A model generated the notes under the pieces. It was not told where the DNA came from and searched no databases. It was given only the letters and a program-made list of their open reading frames with translations. From the NCBI GenBank assembly GCA_963969595.1, contig OZ018417.1, forward strand, positions 17,362,501 through 17,426,500: a stretch of 64,000 nt of DNA. Direction: 5' to 3'. The position numbers and the translations under genes were made by a program. Below, in pieces: positions 15,835-38,925 of this stretch (the first letter of the stretch is position 1; each line of letters begins with the position of its first letter). This stretch comes from Neckera pumila (lineage: Eukaryota > Streptophyta > Bryopsida > Hypnales > Neckeraceae).

Positions 15835-16720
15835 TTAACCCTAAACCCCTACAGGTACCTAAGGTCTCAATTTTTGTCTTGATTTTTTGAAACTTTTTTG
15901 GAAGATAGAGAAATTAATTAGCTTCATGTGAATATAATTTTTATATCAATCAATGCTTGGGAATAAAAAATTTGCCCAAATAAGTTGAAAATAGGAGAAC
16001 AAGGGAGAAGGGTCAGGAAAAATAAATAATTAAATTTTTTTCATTTTTTTTTCTCATAGATTATATTTTTATCTATATAGAAAGCTTTGATTCATTCCAT
16101 TTGGATTTGTCATGAGAAAGTTGTGGACAATCCTGTTTTTGGGGCATTTAGAACATCTTCTTGAAAAAATAACTTGTAGGATCATTTTTGAATGCAATTT
16201 TTACAATTTAAAAAAAAAAAGAGAGTCACATGGTTTGTTTTACTTGCTAGAACAATCTTACCATTGGAATTAGTGCATCTTAATTCTATCTTAGAGATAT
16301 TAATGATTTAGATTTTCCTTCTATCTCATATCTACTTCTACTTAACAATTTTTTAAAGAACAAAAATTAAGTTTTTTGAACCTTTTGCCCCATAAATTCT
16401 CAACTCAATTCTCCACCATAAAGATTTAAAGCTAGTCAAAACCTTGTAGTGTAAAAAATGAAAGTTAAGAAGGTTCAAAGTCAAATAATCTAGTCCTACA
16501 ATGTGATGAAAAACTTGTTTTTTTCACTTTAAACGCAAATATCTTGCAATCTATTTGGTGAAAAATTTTGAAATTTTTTCTACACATTCTCATACTAGTT
16601 AGGTGTAAGATCCTATAGTTAGATGTGCAAAAAAATTGTTTTCAAATTTTTTTACTATGGAAATGGCAATTTTGAGTGTTTTTTGGCAAAAAAAAAAGGC
16701 TTTGGTCCGTTAGGGGTTAA
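15835..16720. mobile_element. CCTAAAGGACC-family element upstream of PP2A copy A
   Basis: About 886 bp. The right end TTTGGTCCGTTAGGGGTTAA is clear; the left end (TTAACCCTAAACCCC) is degraded. Its sequence is the inverted counterpart of the element at 60181-61078: CAATCAATGCTTGGGAA here matches TTCCCAAGCATTGATTG there, and a GGCAATTTTGAGTG block here matches CACTCAAAATTGCC there. No coding sequence. Confidence 0.7.
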
Positions 16721-16920
16721 AGGACGGGTAGTGACCGTGGAAATCATCCCTTTTGGCATTGTGTAAATAGTTGGTTTAAAAAAATCCAAAAGCCCTCACT
16801 GGAAGTCAAACTCCTATATAAGACCTTCCTTTTTCACAAAAAATTCCAAAGATGAATAGTTTCACTTCTTTCCTACACTAAAGAATTCTCTATATGGGTT
16901 AAACTGGTCATTCAAAGAAT
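16720..16920 (+). repeat. dispersed ~200-bp repeat, copy 2 of 3
   Basis: Begins at the right end of the preceding element, with GTGACCGTGGAAATCATCC and a CACTGGAAGTCAAACTCC block. Same family as 3040-3245 (inverted) and 57118-57320 (same direction). Confidence 0.6.
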
Positions 16921-17154
16921 GCTTTGTAGGATGAATTCTGTATTTTGCAGGGTAATTGCAAAAAAGGCCCATAATTTGTGTTGTGTTAATTCTATGTTCT
17001 TCACTTCTCCTCAGTAATTTAGGGCCTTTGATTGCAAATATGAATTCTAAATTTTTGAACTTTATCATATGGAGAAAATAAAAAATTGAAGGGTAAACTC
17101 ACCTATTGGTTTAACAAATGTAACCACTAGGTATGCCCACTTGGTATGACAACT

Positions 17155-18083
17155 TTAACCCCTAAAGGACCAACATGCGTTTTTGGGCCGTATAGAAATT
17201 TTGGGCAAGTACGTGTGACTAGAAATATCCATATTTGAGGCTGAAATTTTAAAGAAGGTGGGGGCGAGGAATATCTTCATGTGCACCAAGTTTCATGACA
17301 TTTTGAAATACGAGTCAAAAGTTGTGACCTAATATGTTACTTTTTTTTTGTAACTAGGCAGTTTGGGCAGATCAGAAAAAATCATTTTTTCCGGAATTTT
17401 TTTTTTGAAATTGGTTCTTTACATTTACATATACTTAAAAAGCTTTGAGTCATTCCATTTCAATCAATGAGTCAAAAGTTATGAGGGGTTTTGGTTTGCA
17501 GGCAGTTATAGATTCTCTACTCTAAAAAAGACTTTAAAGCTGTTTATTTAATTCAATTTTCAATATTTTTGGAAAAAAAATAAATCTTAGGATGTAGATT
17601 GATTATTACAACGGTACAACCGTTGGAATTGGCATTTTTAAATTCCATAATTAAATTTTTAACAATTTAGTATTTTGAATCATTTTCTACTTCTTTCTAC
17701 TTACTATTTTTTTCCTATTAGTTGTACAATTCCAAATGATGTGAAATTTTTCAAGCATATAGACAACTTGTTTAGGAAACTGAATTCAAAGAAGCATCAC
17801 CTTTATCGGCATTTTTTCATTGAAAAGTGAGCTTGCAAAGTGCAGCTGCCCAGTTTTTCGTAGGATTGAAAAAATGGTTTTCAAGACTTTGAATGCTTAT
17901 ATCTTATGATCTACACGGTGGAATTTTCTGAAATTTTTACCACATGTTTTCAAAATATCATACTACAAGATCTTATGGTTACATGTGTCAAAAAAAAATT
18001 TCCAAAAATTTGGTAGTTGTATTAGAAATGGCAGTTTTGGAGTGTTTTTGGTGATTACATAGTCATGAAATTTTAGGGGTTAA
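17155..18083. mobile_element. CCTAAAGGACC-family element, 929 bp
   Basis: Ends TTAACCCCTAAAGGACCAAC and TTTTAGGGGTTAA form terminal inverted repeats. It is collinear with 57874-58780 along its length: ATGCGTTTTTGG, TTTTGGGCAAGTA, TAACTAGGCAGTTTGGGCAG, AGTCAAAAGTTATGAGG and GTACAATTCCAAATGATGTG occur in both in the same order. No ORF of useful length. Confidence 0.8.
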
Positions 18084-20429
18084 CGTCTTGAAGAATTGAG
18101 CAAGTCAATCTAGGATGGTGATTTCCCTATTATGGTATGTAATACTAATCTACCAAAAGTCACACTATTTGCAAAAGAATTCAATTAGTGTAGGTTGAAA
18201 TAATAGATAACTCATTGAACTACACAATGAGTTAGGTATTCCTCTATTTGCATTCTTTTCTTTCCTGAGTTCCTTTACAATCATTTACTTTGTTTTTGAG
18301 ATGCTCACACCCCTTCTTGAACTTACATAATAATTGGCCTCCATCATGACCCCCCCTATTACTTTCAAAAGTATGAAAAAATTCTTGTACAATTGTTGGA
18401 GACCCAAACCCAAGTAGGGCTCAAAGCCCACATATTTCTTTGCTTTTCATGCAAGCATTCGCTTAAATTTTCTAATCTAATTATTTGACTAAAGTTCTTG
18501 CCAAATAACCACATCGATGAATTAGATCTTTCGAAAGAGTGAAGATTTTTGGTTGTTTTTCTAAAATGAAATATAAAACTTACATATCAAAAATTTGAAA
18601 AAAATATTTATTTCTGCTCAAAATCATTGTCTTAAGTTGGTGAAAACCTATAAAATGGTGAATTGGACATTGAATTATTGGAGTGGATTGGAAAAAAGAA
18701 TGACAAATGTGCCTAGTATTTATAAGTATAGTGACCATTTTTGTGTGTAGCATTTGGATAAAGAATCCCTTTTAAACGTGTCATTCACATGTAAAGCAAC
18801 CTATTGTGCAAATTGCATATGAAGAAAGCACTCCTTTGTGCTTGCCACTCATATATATAGCTAACCTATGTAGTGTACATACAACTCAAGAATATAGAAT
18901 GTATAGTGACTATTTGTACCTATCATTCATGAGGCACTCATATTTGATGAACTGAATTCCACATTCATCAATTAAGTGATCCCAAAAATCTCTTGTTGAA
19001 TCCTCCCAAATGCCAAATTTACCTTCAAAGTACAATAAATGATTTAAAGTATTTAAGTGTCTATATGACATCGTGTGTTCCTCTTAAATTGTGTAAGATG
19101 AATTGGTTCATTTTCCAAGATTATTGATTCAAAATCAAAGCTTCATGAAAATTATCAATCTATATTTATTAAGAAAATCATTTAAAGCAAAAGTACAATG
19201 ATGCAACCTTATAATCATTTGATGCAACACTCCATCATAAAATAAATCAAATTTATCCTAAAAATTATATTTCAACTTATAACGTGATCCATTTAAACTT
19301 TAATTTTTTCACATATTACATTTATAATTTTTTATTTATAGATAAGTGGTTTTCAACAAGAAATTAGCAAGGATATTTAGAACCTAAAAGTTTGATTTTT
19401 ATATGCTAAAAGTAAAGTATAAAATTGATTTTCTTTTGGCGTCGGATTGAGTGTTAATTCATCTTAGGAAGTGACTTTTTTAGGCCTTCATGTTGTAGTT
19501 ATATTAGAAAATATTGTGACTACTTCAAGTCATGATGACCATTATGGATACATTTTTTGTTGGTTTGGGAATAGTCTAGAGACTCTTTTTGGCCAATTGG
19601 GTAGTACACTTCAAAAATTCATTACAACTTCATACTTTGTTAATAAATAAATTTTCAATTGTTCTCATTATTCTTACATCTATCTTTATGTGGAAAAAAA
19701 TTCAAATTTTTTTAACAATGCCAACAAGGCAAACCAATCATTCTACTTGTCATAGGTTGATTTACCTTGCAAAATACAAAACTAACCACTCTAAAATAGA
19801 AATAATTTTCTATTTTTACCATTTTGTCAAAGAAAAAAGTTTGGAGTTCTTGCATCTAAATAATGGCTTAACTTAGAGAGACCAATACAAAGAGTCCACA
19901 ATCATTAGAACTTCCCACCATCTTTACATGGAAAAGTTGGCTGCTCTAGCTTTGGCATGCCCAGATTATAAATGTTCCTCCACCTTCACAAGCCAAAGAT
20001 AAAATTCCTGAACAATCCCTCTAAAAATTGAACTTTGCATGAAGTCATGTTGTATTGCTCATCACCCTTTTTATGCCCTCCAATTTCAAATTCACTATAG
20101 GAATCTCACCGTTCTAACAACTCATTGGACAAACAATAATGGTGGCATGAACAATACAACTTTGACTCCATGAATAAGAGTCCATATATTGTTCAGTGTA
20201 TTGGATATTGTAGTCTGTTATCAAATCCGACAGTAGTTTGTCGAATAATTAATAATATTGTACATTTGACTTCAACAATAAAAAATATTTACAAAAAATT
20301 TCATTGTACACTATAGTAAAATTCTGCCACATTTGACAAATGTACCATTTTTGCAAGAAATATTGCAAGAAATGATTATTTTCTTCCACCCCTTGTAGTA
20401 TTAGGAGATTGAAATGTTAATGATAATGA
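18084..20429. other. intergenic, no gene recognised
   Basis: AT-rich DNA with short ORFs lacking recognisable domains; the longest (about 95 residues, 19589-19876, +) is low in complexity and shows no splice context. Confidence 0.5.
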
Positions 20430-20640
20430 TATAGTAGAACCTCTCTTAGTGCATAGTGTTGGGACTATACACTAAAAGAAGTTTCATGCAATTGTATAGT
20501 TGTAGTAATGGCAGTTGACTAACGTGCCTTCTAACTACACTACTTTCCAAATTAAATACTTGAAATTGGTCCCACCCATGAACCTTTCTTATTGCATATT
20601 ATGCACTAAGAGAATATGCAATAAGAGAAGTTCTATTGTA
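20430..20640. mobile_element. pogo-like MITE, second copy
   Basis: Left end TAGTAGAACCTCTCTTAGTG, right end AAGAGAAGTTCTATTGTA, with an inner pair TTAGTGCATA/TATGCACTAA. Relative to 4587-4775 the ends match but the subterminal CTAAAGTGA block is replaced by CTTAGTGCATA, so the two are related subfamilies rather than recent copies. Confidence 0.65.
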
Positions 20641-21169
20641 GTTCTTACTGCAACTAGGAGAACGTCAATGTACATATTTCATCCAATTTCCAATGATTCC
20701 AACATCAAACACGCACTTAGTTTTCTAAATTTTTGATGACTTCTCTGACAATTTCCTGAAAATTTGAATTTCTCAAAAAGCGCTGATTATTTTCTACAGA
20801 ATCTGATAAGGGTATGGGACTTGGCAAGTGGAATCACCAATTAAAAGAAATTTGTGGAGCACATCACGAGACATTTAGTGAGTGATTTGCTGAGAACCGG
20901 TGGGGATGCTTTTCCAAGTCAATTTTCTATACCCAAACAAGTTATTTTTATCCGAACCAGCTATCAAAGTCTGACTGTGACTCTTAATGTCCACATGGCA
21001 CTTTCCTAGCTGGTTTCTCAACAACCTTGATTGTCCAAGTCAAATTAAAGTTGACCGTCCGCACAAACCCTTCCAACCAATAGCCTTCCGACACATGGTC
21101 CCTTCTTCCACTATAAGAAAATAGAATTAAGTACTCACTACTGTAGAGTCCACTGCACATGGCACTTTA
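20641..21169. other. upstream region of PP2A copy B, nothing recognised
   Basis: Moderately AT-rich DNA leading into the duplicated PP2A unit. No gene. The promoter of copy B should lie in or just after this stretch, but I see no motif that fixes a transcription start. Confidence 0.4.
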
Positions 21170-21504
21170 TTGAGGACCGGCCGGTATCATCGTCTTCAGA
21201 GACTTTCTAGGGTTCATTGTTTGCGTTTAGTTCTCCGGTGCAGAGAGGCTTCTGTTGCGGAGCTTTCGTCGCGCGCTCTCTCACGCACTTGCTTTGCTTC
21301 GTTTCCATGCTTTGCCTCCTCCTCCTCCTCCTCCTCCTCCTCCTCCTCCTTCTTCCATTTCGTTCCCCGCGTCTGGCGCCAGAAAAAAATCTATCGCAGG
21401 TCGTTTCGGGCACCGTTTCGTTGTTTTCCGACAGGGCGGGCGACTGACTTCGACAGATCCGTGCGTCCCTAGCTTGTGCGGGGAGGACTGGACTGGGAGA
21501 CACC
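21170..21504 (+). promoter_or_regulatory. PP2A copy B leader with (CCT)n run
   Basis: Homologous to the leaders of copies A and C from about 21190 (GGGTTCATTGTTTGCGTTT). A pure CCT trinucleotide run at about 21318-21352 lies in the probable 5' untranslated region; copies A and C have only short CTTC/CCT stretches here. The run makes long ORFs of Pro/Ser/Leu on the plus strand that I do not regard as coding. Confidence 0.55.
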
Positions 21505-27178
<5,674 letters not shown>

Positions 27179-27500
27179 GTATTTGATTTTGAGGAGCTAA
27201 GAAATTTATTTTATCTTGGTCTTTCGTGTGAGTTCTTATACATCGCTTGAGGATCTATACAATATGGGAGACTAGAGTCAATTGTTCCTTGATTTATTGG
27301 ATATTACCTTTTGAGGTTTGACCTTGAAATCCGTTGGTTGTCCTTTAATAAGGTTTTGTTTGCATGTATTACATAGGTTCTCTATCTCTTGGCATTTTCT
27401 TTGGTGGGGTTTCGGCAAGGGAATGTGTCCTTTTATGTAACAAAATTCAGCATGTAAAATCCATTTTGCAATAGGAGGGTCTTCCATTGTATGTCTATTG

Positions 27501-27776
27501 CAATAGAGGAGATTTGAGCCTTTGGAAGACCGTTTCAGGGTTGTTTCCGATGCTAGGGACAACGTATTGTTGTAGAAAAAAAAAGTTATTAAAAAAAAGA
27601 AAAAAAGTTAATTAAATATTAAAAGAATATCAAAAAGAAAAAAATTTAAAAAAAAATCTGATGTGGCAGTCGCTTGGCCACATCAGCCTAGCCATTTGGC
27701 AGCGTCCCAACATTCCTGCAGAGTTCCCACAGTCCGGGAACTCACAGTCTTTTAGAGGCCCGAATCTCCTCTAATG
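27501..27776. mobile_element. CATTAGA-type MITE, copy m1
   Basis: 276 bp. Left end CAATAGAGGAGATTTGAGCC, right end CGAATCTCCTCTAATG. The interior has an A-rich tract, then a paired motif at 27659-27687 (GATGTGGCA ... GGCCACATC) and a second pair AGTTCCC/GGGAACT at 27722-27742. Same plan as 30416-30703 and 32433-32738. No ORF of note. Confidence 0.7.
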
Positions 27777-29821
27777 GTACAGTTGCCTACATATATAGAT
27801 ATAAGGTATGCACTTCTTCATCATACATTATCATCACCAATAGTGAACAAACGGTATTGTGGTTTTCAAATGGGTCTTAATCATTGGTATAACCAATTTG
27901 CATTGTGACATTCATGATTAAATTTATATGGTTCTTCTTTTGCGTTATTTTCTCCCTCCAATGTAGCATTTTCAGAGTCTATAAGATGTACTATTATTCT
28001 ATCATGTGTCCACTTGTGCTATCATACCTTTGTATGTCACGTAAAACAAGGTTATGGATTAAGCTCCTTAATAGTCAAGTAATTATGAAATCACCAAGGG
28101 GTCTAACTTCCAAGCAAAGGAATTTGAAACCCCCATGTCATGTTTGGTAGTGGAAATTCTTAATGTCTTGTAACATGTGTGATATTAGAGACTTTTTTGT
28201 GACTTTCATGAGATGATGAATCTATAGAACATTTCTTGCATTTTTTTTCAAGTTGTACAACCCTTCAAAATATATTTCAATTAAATTTCCTTGAAAGGCA
28301 AGCACATCACTCTTGCATGAGAAGGCAAGGAGGTCCTACAATGAGATATAAGTTCACTATAACAAGAATATATTCATACTGCAATAGGCCACAATACATA
28401 GGCAAGCTTGCATTTAAAGTATCCTACACTAAAAGAAACCTTGATTCATAGAAAGCAAGGGTCCTTTGTCTTGAAGTTCAAGAATGTTATGAGAAGAAGT
28501 CAAAATTGAGCCCAACCTATTTCAAATTTTTGGCCTTTTGTGGCCCTTAGAACCTTGTTAACTAGTACCACTATAAGAAACTTGACCATGGATATCAATG
28601 TTTTATGAAACATCAAGATGCCAGAGTGAGGATGGCCCTAAAAGGTAGATTTTTATGGATGTTGTGTAAAATGTTGGAAGAATATTGTAAAAACAAGTTG
28701 ATTGATGCTATCATTGCCTGGTTGATGTTTTATTTGACATGAATACAAACACAATAACGTTTTTTGGAATGTCTAAAAAAACATAGTATTGCCATATGAG
28801 GGTCCAAATGACGTAATAGGAGCCAATTTCAACATAACCATTGGTTTTTTTTGGACCATTATTAATTTAGATTTCTCCAAAATATATATGCTTTATATTT
28901 CATTAATGTTATAGTGTTAAGTTTCACTATTATATAGTCTATGATGCCATCATTTCATCTTAATTAAGTATAAAAATCTTCATGTAACTAGTGCTTTTTA
29001 TTCCTTTGCTGAATTTCAAATTCGATTATTTAGAAACTTTTTCATTGAAAATGATGATATTTTGATTAGAATTTGTCATTGTTGGCAACTTTGGATAATT
29101 TTTAGAACTTATTTTGATGAAATTGATGAAGTTTTTGAGTAGAACATTCCCTTAAAATTTCAAAAAAGACTCCCAAAGGAACCTTTTCTATATTGCCATT
29201 GGCTTCTATTAGCTCACTTGGACCTATGAGCAAAAAGACCCATTTTGACTAGGGTAAGTCTATGAAAGTTATTGTAGGTTGTGGAGTATAATGTTGACTA
29301 GATGTAAGAAACATAAGGGAAAGGTAGCCACATGGCATGTTTTGCAAAAAAAAGGGAAATGGATGGTTATACACCATGGATAAAAAAGAAGCTCTTTATA
29401 CAAGTAAGATAATAGGAAGTAAAACGACCCATATGGGATATGTAAATATCCAAAAATTTCTGAGACATCAATCAATACATATTCTATCCATAAGGCAAGG
29501 TCAACAAAAAGTAATTATTTAAAAGAAAGCCTAAAAAGGAAATGAACAATTTTTTGAAACGTCAATTTTTACAACTTTTTGTAGAATTGAATAATTGTAG
29601 TTTTGCCTTTCATCCAACCTTTAACCTAGGTTTTCTACCCTAATACAACTCTTGCCTTCATAAATGAGTCTCTTGTACAACTTTTAAAGCCACTTAAATT
29701 GTGTAAGGGAGAGAACACAAGCTCTTTATACATTTAGGATGGTAGGAGGTAGAACAACCCATGTGGGCTATGTAAATTAAGATTAGAAAGAGTTCAACCA
29801 CTCATAGTCAAGTGAAAAGTA
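27777..29821. other. inverted-repeat spacer, no gene recognised
   Basis: AT-rich DNA between the PP2A arms. Short ORFs only. A TACACCATGG/CTTTATACAAGTA region at 29370-29410 is loosely repeated at 29720-29770 (GCTCTTTATACA followed by AGGAAGTA or AGGAGGTA). Confidence 0.45.
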
Positions 29822-30199
29822 GGCATTGTGTTAAAAGTCAAATTTTAGACTTCATTTAGGCATAATAGAATAGTCTTTTTCAAAAAACTTTGAACTGATA
29901 AAAGTTGCTAAATCAAGATAAATTTTATCTCCAAGAATCCATTTGAGATTTTGAACCTCCAATCAAAAGTTATGGACAAAATTCATGAAGGGGTTGGAAA
30001 GGACATTTTCTTTGACATTTTCAAACATCCTCTCTAAATTTTGCCATTAAATTTTGATTGGAGGCTCATAATTACAAACGGATTTTTGGAGATCAAATTT
30101 ATCTTGACTTAGCAACTTTTATTTGTTCAAAGCTTTTGGAAAAAGAGTATTCTACCATGTCTAAATGAGGTCTGAAGTTCTACATTGAACACAATTCCT
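29822..30199. repeat. 378-bp foldback with ~148-bp arms
   Basis: Arms 29822-29968 and 30051-30199 are imperfect inverted copies with an 82-bp loop. Matching pairs include TAAAAGTTGCTAAATCAAGA with TCTTGACTTAGCAACTTTTA, GAATAGTCTTTTTC with GAAAAAGAGTATTC, and CCTCCAATCAAAA with TTTTGATTGGAGG. No coding content. Confidence 0.8.
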
Positions 30200-30415
30200 G
30201 GGTTTTGACAATGAGTAATTCTCATACTCTCATCTCCAAATTGTCCCATATCCTTTGACAATTCATAATGGACAATGGATTTCATTATGAAAATAACTTC
30301 TCCACCCTTCATTCTCAAAGACTGTCATTGAGGTAATTCCTTCACATTGTCATCAAAAAAATTCTTGATTGTAAATAGCACATGCATTTTGTGTTCACTT
30401 TGAAGCATTAGATGA

Positions 30416-30703
30416 GATTCGGGGGTCTTGGAGGGCTCCGAGTTCCCTTGTTGTCTGCTGCGTTCCCAAACTGCGGGAACGCAGCAGCAGCAACTAGTTG
30501 ATGTGGTCAAGCAATTGCCACGTCATTTAAAAAAAAAAATTGCTAAAAATGATATTTTGGTAAGAAATTTTATTTTAGTTTTTAGTTTTTTTTATTTTTG
30601 GAAAAAAAATTTCTAACACACCCATACTGGCGTTCACTGAATATGGGCACATCAGGGAACAGGCCTGAAACGGCCCTCCGAGACCCCCAAATATCATCTA
30701 ATG
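30416..30703. mobile_element. CATTAGA-type MITE, copy m2
   Basis: 288 bp. Left end CATTAGATGAGATTCGGGGG, right end CCCCCAAATATCATCTAATG. Inside are GCGTTCCC/GGGAACGC (30460-30482), GATGTGGTCA/TGCCACGTCA-like pair (30500-30526) and a T/A-rich tract. The order of blocks is inverted relative to m1. Confidence 0.8.
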
Positions 30704-32432
30704 TCTAAATTTATTTAATTTTTTGTCATGTAATTTCTGAATATTTCGCCAATTCTTTCATTTCATTTTATTATTTTTCGCCAAATAGTCAACATAATTT
30801 CCAAAGCATTTTGCCATCATTTTTTTGAATTATTTTTAAGCAAAGTTGCCCTACACCTACGGTACTCATATTTTTCTTTCTAGAGTACTTTAAAATTCAA
30901 AAAATAATTTTTAAATTAAAAAAAAAATGTAGCCAATGTATACTGGTATACCTTTAAGATGAAGATAGATAGGGAAGGAAAAGCAAAGAAAAATTTCCTA
31001 AGTGAGAGAACTAGAAAAGTGCCAAATCCCAAGAATATAGACACTTTGATGCTTTAGTTAGTTAAAAATAGGAAAAAAAATTAAACAAATAAAGTAAAAA
31101 AACAACCATTTGTAATAACTCTATGGAGACGGTTATTTACTAAAAGAACTACCAAAATAATATTTTATGTATCCTAAAATGTAAGAAGAAAGAAGCTCTA
31201 TTTGTGGACTTTCACACAATACAAAATTAACTATTTTTAAAATTCCTTCTCTGCATAGCTACAAGTCTATTAGAAGACCATTTCTCAAAATTTCAACTCC
31301 AAATTTGTTTTTTTAATACGAAATAGTACTAAAAAACCCCAAATTGGCAAGTGTGACATGAAATCAGGGGATGTTTTTATATAGTAATTCATTTTTGAAA
31401 ATTGCAAAAAAATTAGGCAAGATGTATAATGGTCATGAGCACCTTTTCTATAAATCTTAAGTCATTTGAATCTAGAACGCAAATGTTATGCCCAAAAAAT
31501 AAATCAGCATGTAGCGTGTGACAGAAAATAGGACAAGTGTTTCTTGTAATCACCTGTTAGCTCAAAAGCATCAAAACATCAAGACATGTTATTTGAGATT
31601 TTGGACATTATTGCCACGCCAATCTCGATGCAATTTTTTAGACATCCACATTGACATGTCAATGTACAATGTCTAAAAAAATATGGATTTCATATAGTGT
31701 GCCACTACTCACAAACCAATACTACAAACAATAAAGTAGAGCTGAAAATAGAGTTTCAACTTTGCATGAATTTCCACCAAAGTGGCAAGCCTCTTGTAGA
31801 ATGTTTGGTCACTACATAAACATAAACATATACACATAAACAGAGTTATTGGATTCAAAATTTCATTTTTGCAAAAGTGCAACAAATAGGGCATATTTTA
31901 CATGTATTTTAGTGAAATCCATTAGAAAACAATATGATACATTATAGGCAATCAAACGAAAATACTCTCGTTATAAAAAAATTCAGCCCTCAAAGGGGTT
32001 GTGAAAACCGGATATAAAATAGCAAGGAACGTTGGCCAACAAAAAAATTTGCATCTAAGAAAAAAACTCTTCTTCTTTGACCACTAAATTGCATGGCCTA
32101 AATAGCGTAAGACGGTTCAATTAAATAATTGAAAAAAAATAAAAAATAAAAAATATTAAAACAAATACGAAATTACAAAATTTCAAATCTGTTTTCAGTA
32201 TAAGTGATGTTATATCAGATTGCTAATTCCGAATTATCATTATTGCACTATTCATAAACAACGGTCACTATTCCTCAAAGGGGCTTTGAGTTCCATTGAG
32301 TGAAACTCCTCAAAGGGAAGCAATTCCTTTGAGAGGCTCATTTTTTTCCTAATTGTAGCTTTTCATTGTGATCCCTACAAACAACTATTCTTGCCCTGGC
32401 CCATTCTAATGTGGATCTATTACTTCTATACA
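30704..32432. other. inverted-repeat spacer, no gene recognised
   Basis: Very AT-rich DNA with homopolymer A and T runs; no ORF with recognisable content. Confidence 0.45.
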
Positions 32433-32738
32433 CATTAGATGGGATTTGGGGGCTTTGGAGGGCCGTTTTAGGCCCCTTCCTCAATCTAGCTAGATTCAGT
32501 GAAGCTGGTATAGGCGACTCAGAATTTTTTTTTTCTTGAAAAAAAAAGGATTTTTTTTAAAATTTTTTTTTACCAAAATATCATTTTCACCAATTGTTGT
32601 TTATTTGTTTTTCAGAATTGACGTGGCAGTCCCTGTGCCACGTCGGCCAACTCCAGTAGCTACCTTCCCGCAGTCAAAGAATGCAACGGAACACAACAGA
32701 ACTTGGAGCCCATCAAGACCCCGGAACCCCTTCTAATG
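32433..32738. mobile_element. CATTAGA-type MITE, copy m3
   Basis: 306 bp. Left end CATTAGATGGGATTTGGGGG, right end CCCCGGAACCCCTTCTAATG. It contains a T/A-rich tract and a TGACGTGGCA/TGCCACGTC pair at 32619-32646. Its right end lies 50 bp from the inner edge of the right PP2A arm. Confidence 0.8.
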
Positions 32739-32787
32739 TAGTTATTCAAAAGCACCTTCTCTACATTAAAACAATTTCTTTATGATT

Positions 32788-37857
<5,070 letters not shown>

Positions 37858-38150
37858 GGTGTCCCCCACTCGACCACCCCGCACACAAGGGACGACCACA
37901 CAGATTTGATGTCGGTATCACCCGCCCTGCCTGTCGAAAAAGAACGAAACGGAAAACACCTGCGATGGATTCTCTTCTCTTCTCCTCTGGCGCCGGACGC
38001 AAGGGCACAACAAAAAGGAAAAAGAAGTCGGCGCATGGAAACGAAGCCAAGCAAGTGCGCGAGGCGAGAGAGACGATGCGGGGACGAAGCTCCGCAACAG
38101 ACTCTCACCGAGAAACGCAAACAATGGCAATGAACCCTAAGCTAAGAAGG
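37858..38150 (-). promoter_or_regulatory. PP2A copy C leader and proximal promoter region
   Basis: Homologous to the leaders of A and B up to about 38150 (minus-strand GGGTTCATTGCCATTGTTTG-like block). Long ORFs on both strands are compositional. No TATA-like motif could be placed with confidence. Confidence 0.5.
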
Positions 38151-38340
38151 TCTTTGGAAGAGAGGAAGAACGCGGGGGCAGGTTGGAAACTTGAATTGAT
38201 TTCTAATTTTTTTTTCAAGGTCATGAGGCGGAGAGCTATTGGGTGGAATGTTTGTTGGCAATTCGACTGGAATCAACGTGTTAGCAACTTGGAATCAGTG
38301 TTTTTTGTTTTGACTTCGGACCAACCAGTGTCGCCCTGTG

Positions 38341-38530
38341 CCGTTGCCACAGCCAGAATAAAAGTAAAAGTAAATTTTTACCTAATTTTTTAATTCTTTA
38401 AAAACTCAATATTCAATAACTTTCTTATCGTAGGTCCAAACGCCACAAAACAACGCCTGCGCATACCTCCCCTCCTCGTTGAGCGCTTTCTGACTGTACC
38501 AAGAACACGGCCGGGAGATGCATGCTCTAG
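38341..38530. repeat. dispersed ~185-bp repeat, single copy
   Basis: Matches the tandem pair at 43911-44290: GTTGCCACAGCCAGAATAAA, then a CTAATTTTTTAATTC block, AAAAACT..AATATTCAATA, GGTCCAAACGCCACAAAA, and a closing CATTATAACAAACAAA-like end. It sits just upstream of PP2A copy C. Confidence 0.6.
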
Positions 38531-38925
38531 GAGATCTCATTATAACAAACAAAACAAAATAAACAAACAAACAAATAAACAGCCTAACTTAAGGTATTGT
38601 ATGTGGCTTTTTATTCAAGAAGGTTTTGAGTTTCCTAGCTCTTCATTATAGGGGTTTTGAATTCAAGGAGGTCAATTTTGAATATGCAATTTTTGTATGT
38701 ACTAGCTATACATGATGGATGAAATGAGGTTTTGGAAACATTGTAGCAATATTGTGCAAGGCCATCAATACTTACTAGCATTTTTTAATATATTTATCCT
38801 CTTTTAGTCTTTTCTTTCTATAGGTTTGAAGCTTTTTTTTTTTTTGAAGCAATTGGGCATTAAATTATTGAAAAAAAACATTGCTTGGAATAGTACACAA
38901 ATTAGTGTTAGAGGAGAAATTTAAG
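38531..38925. other. intergenic, no gene recognised
   Basis: AT-rich, low-complexity A/C and T runs; nothing supported. Confidence 0.4.
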
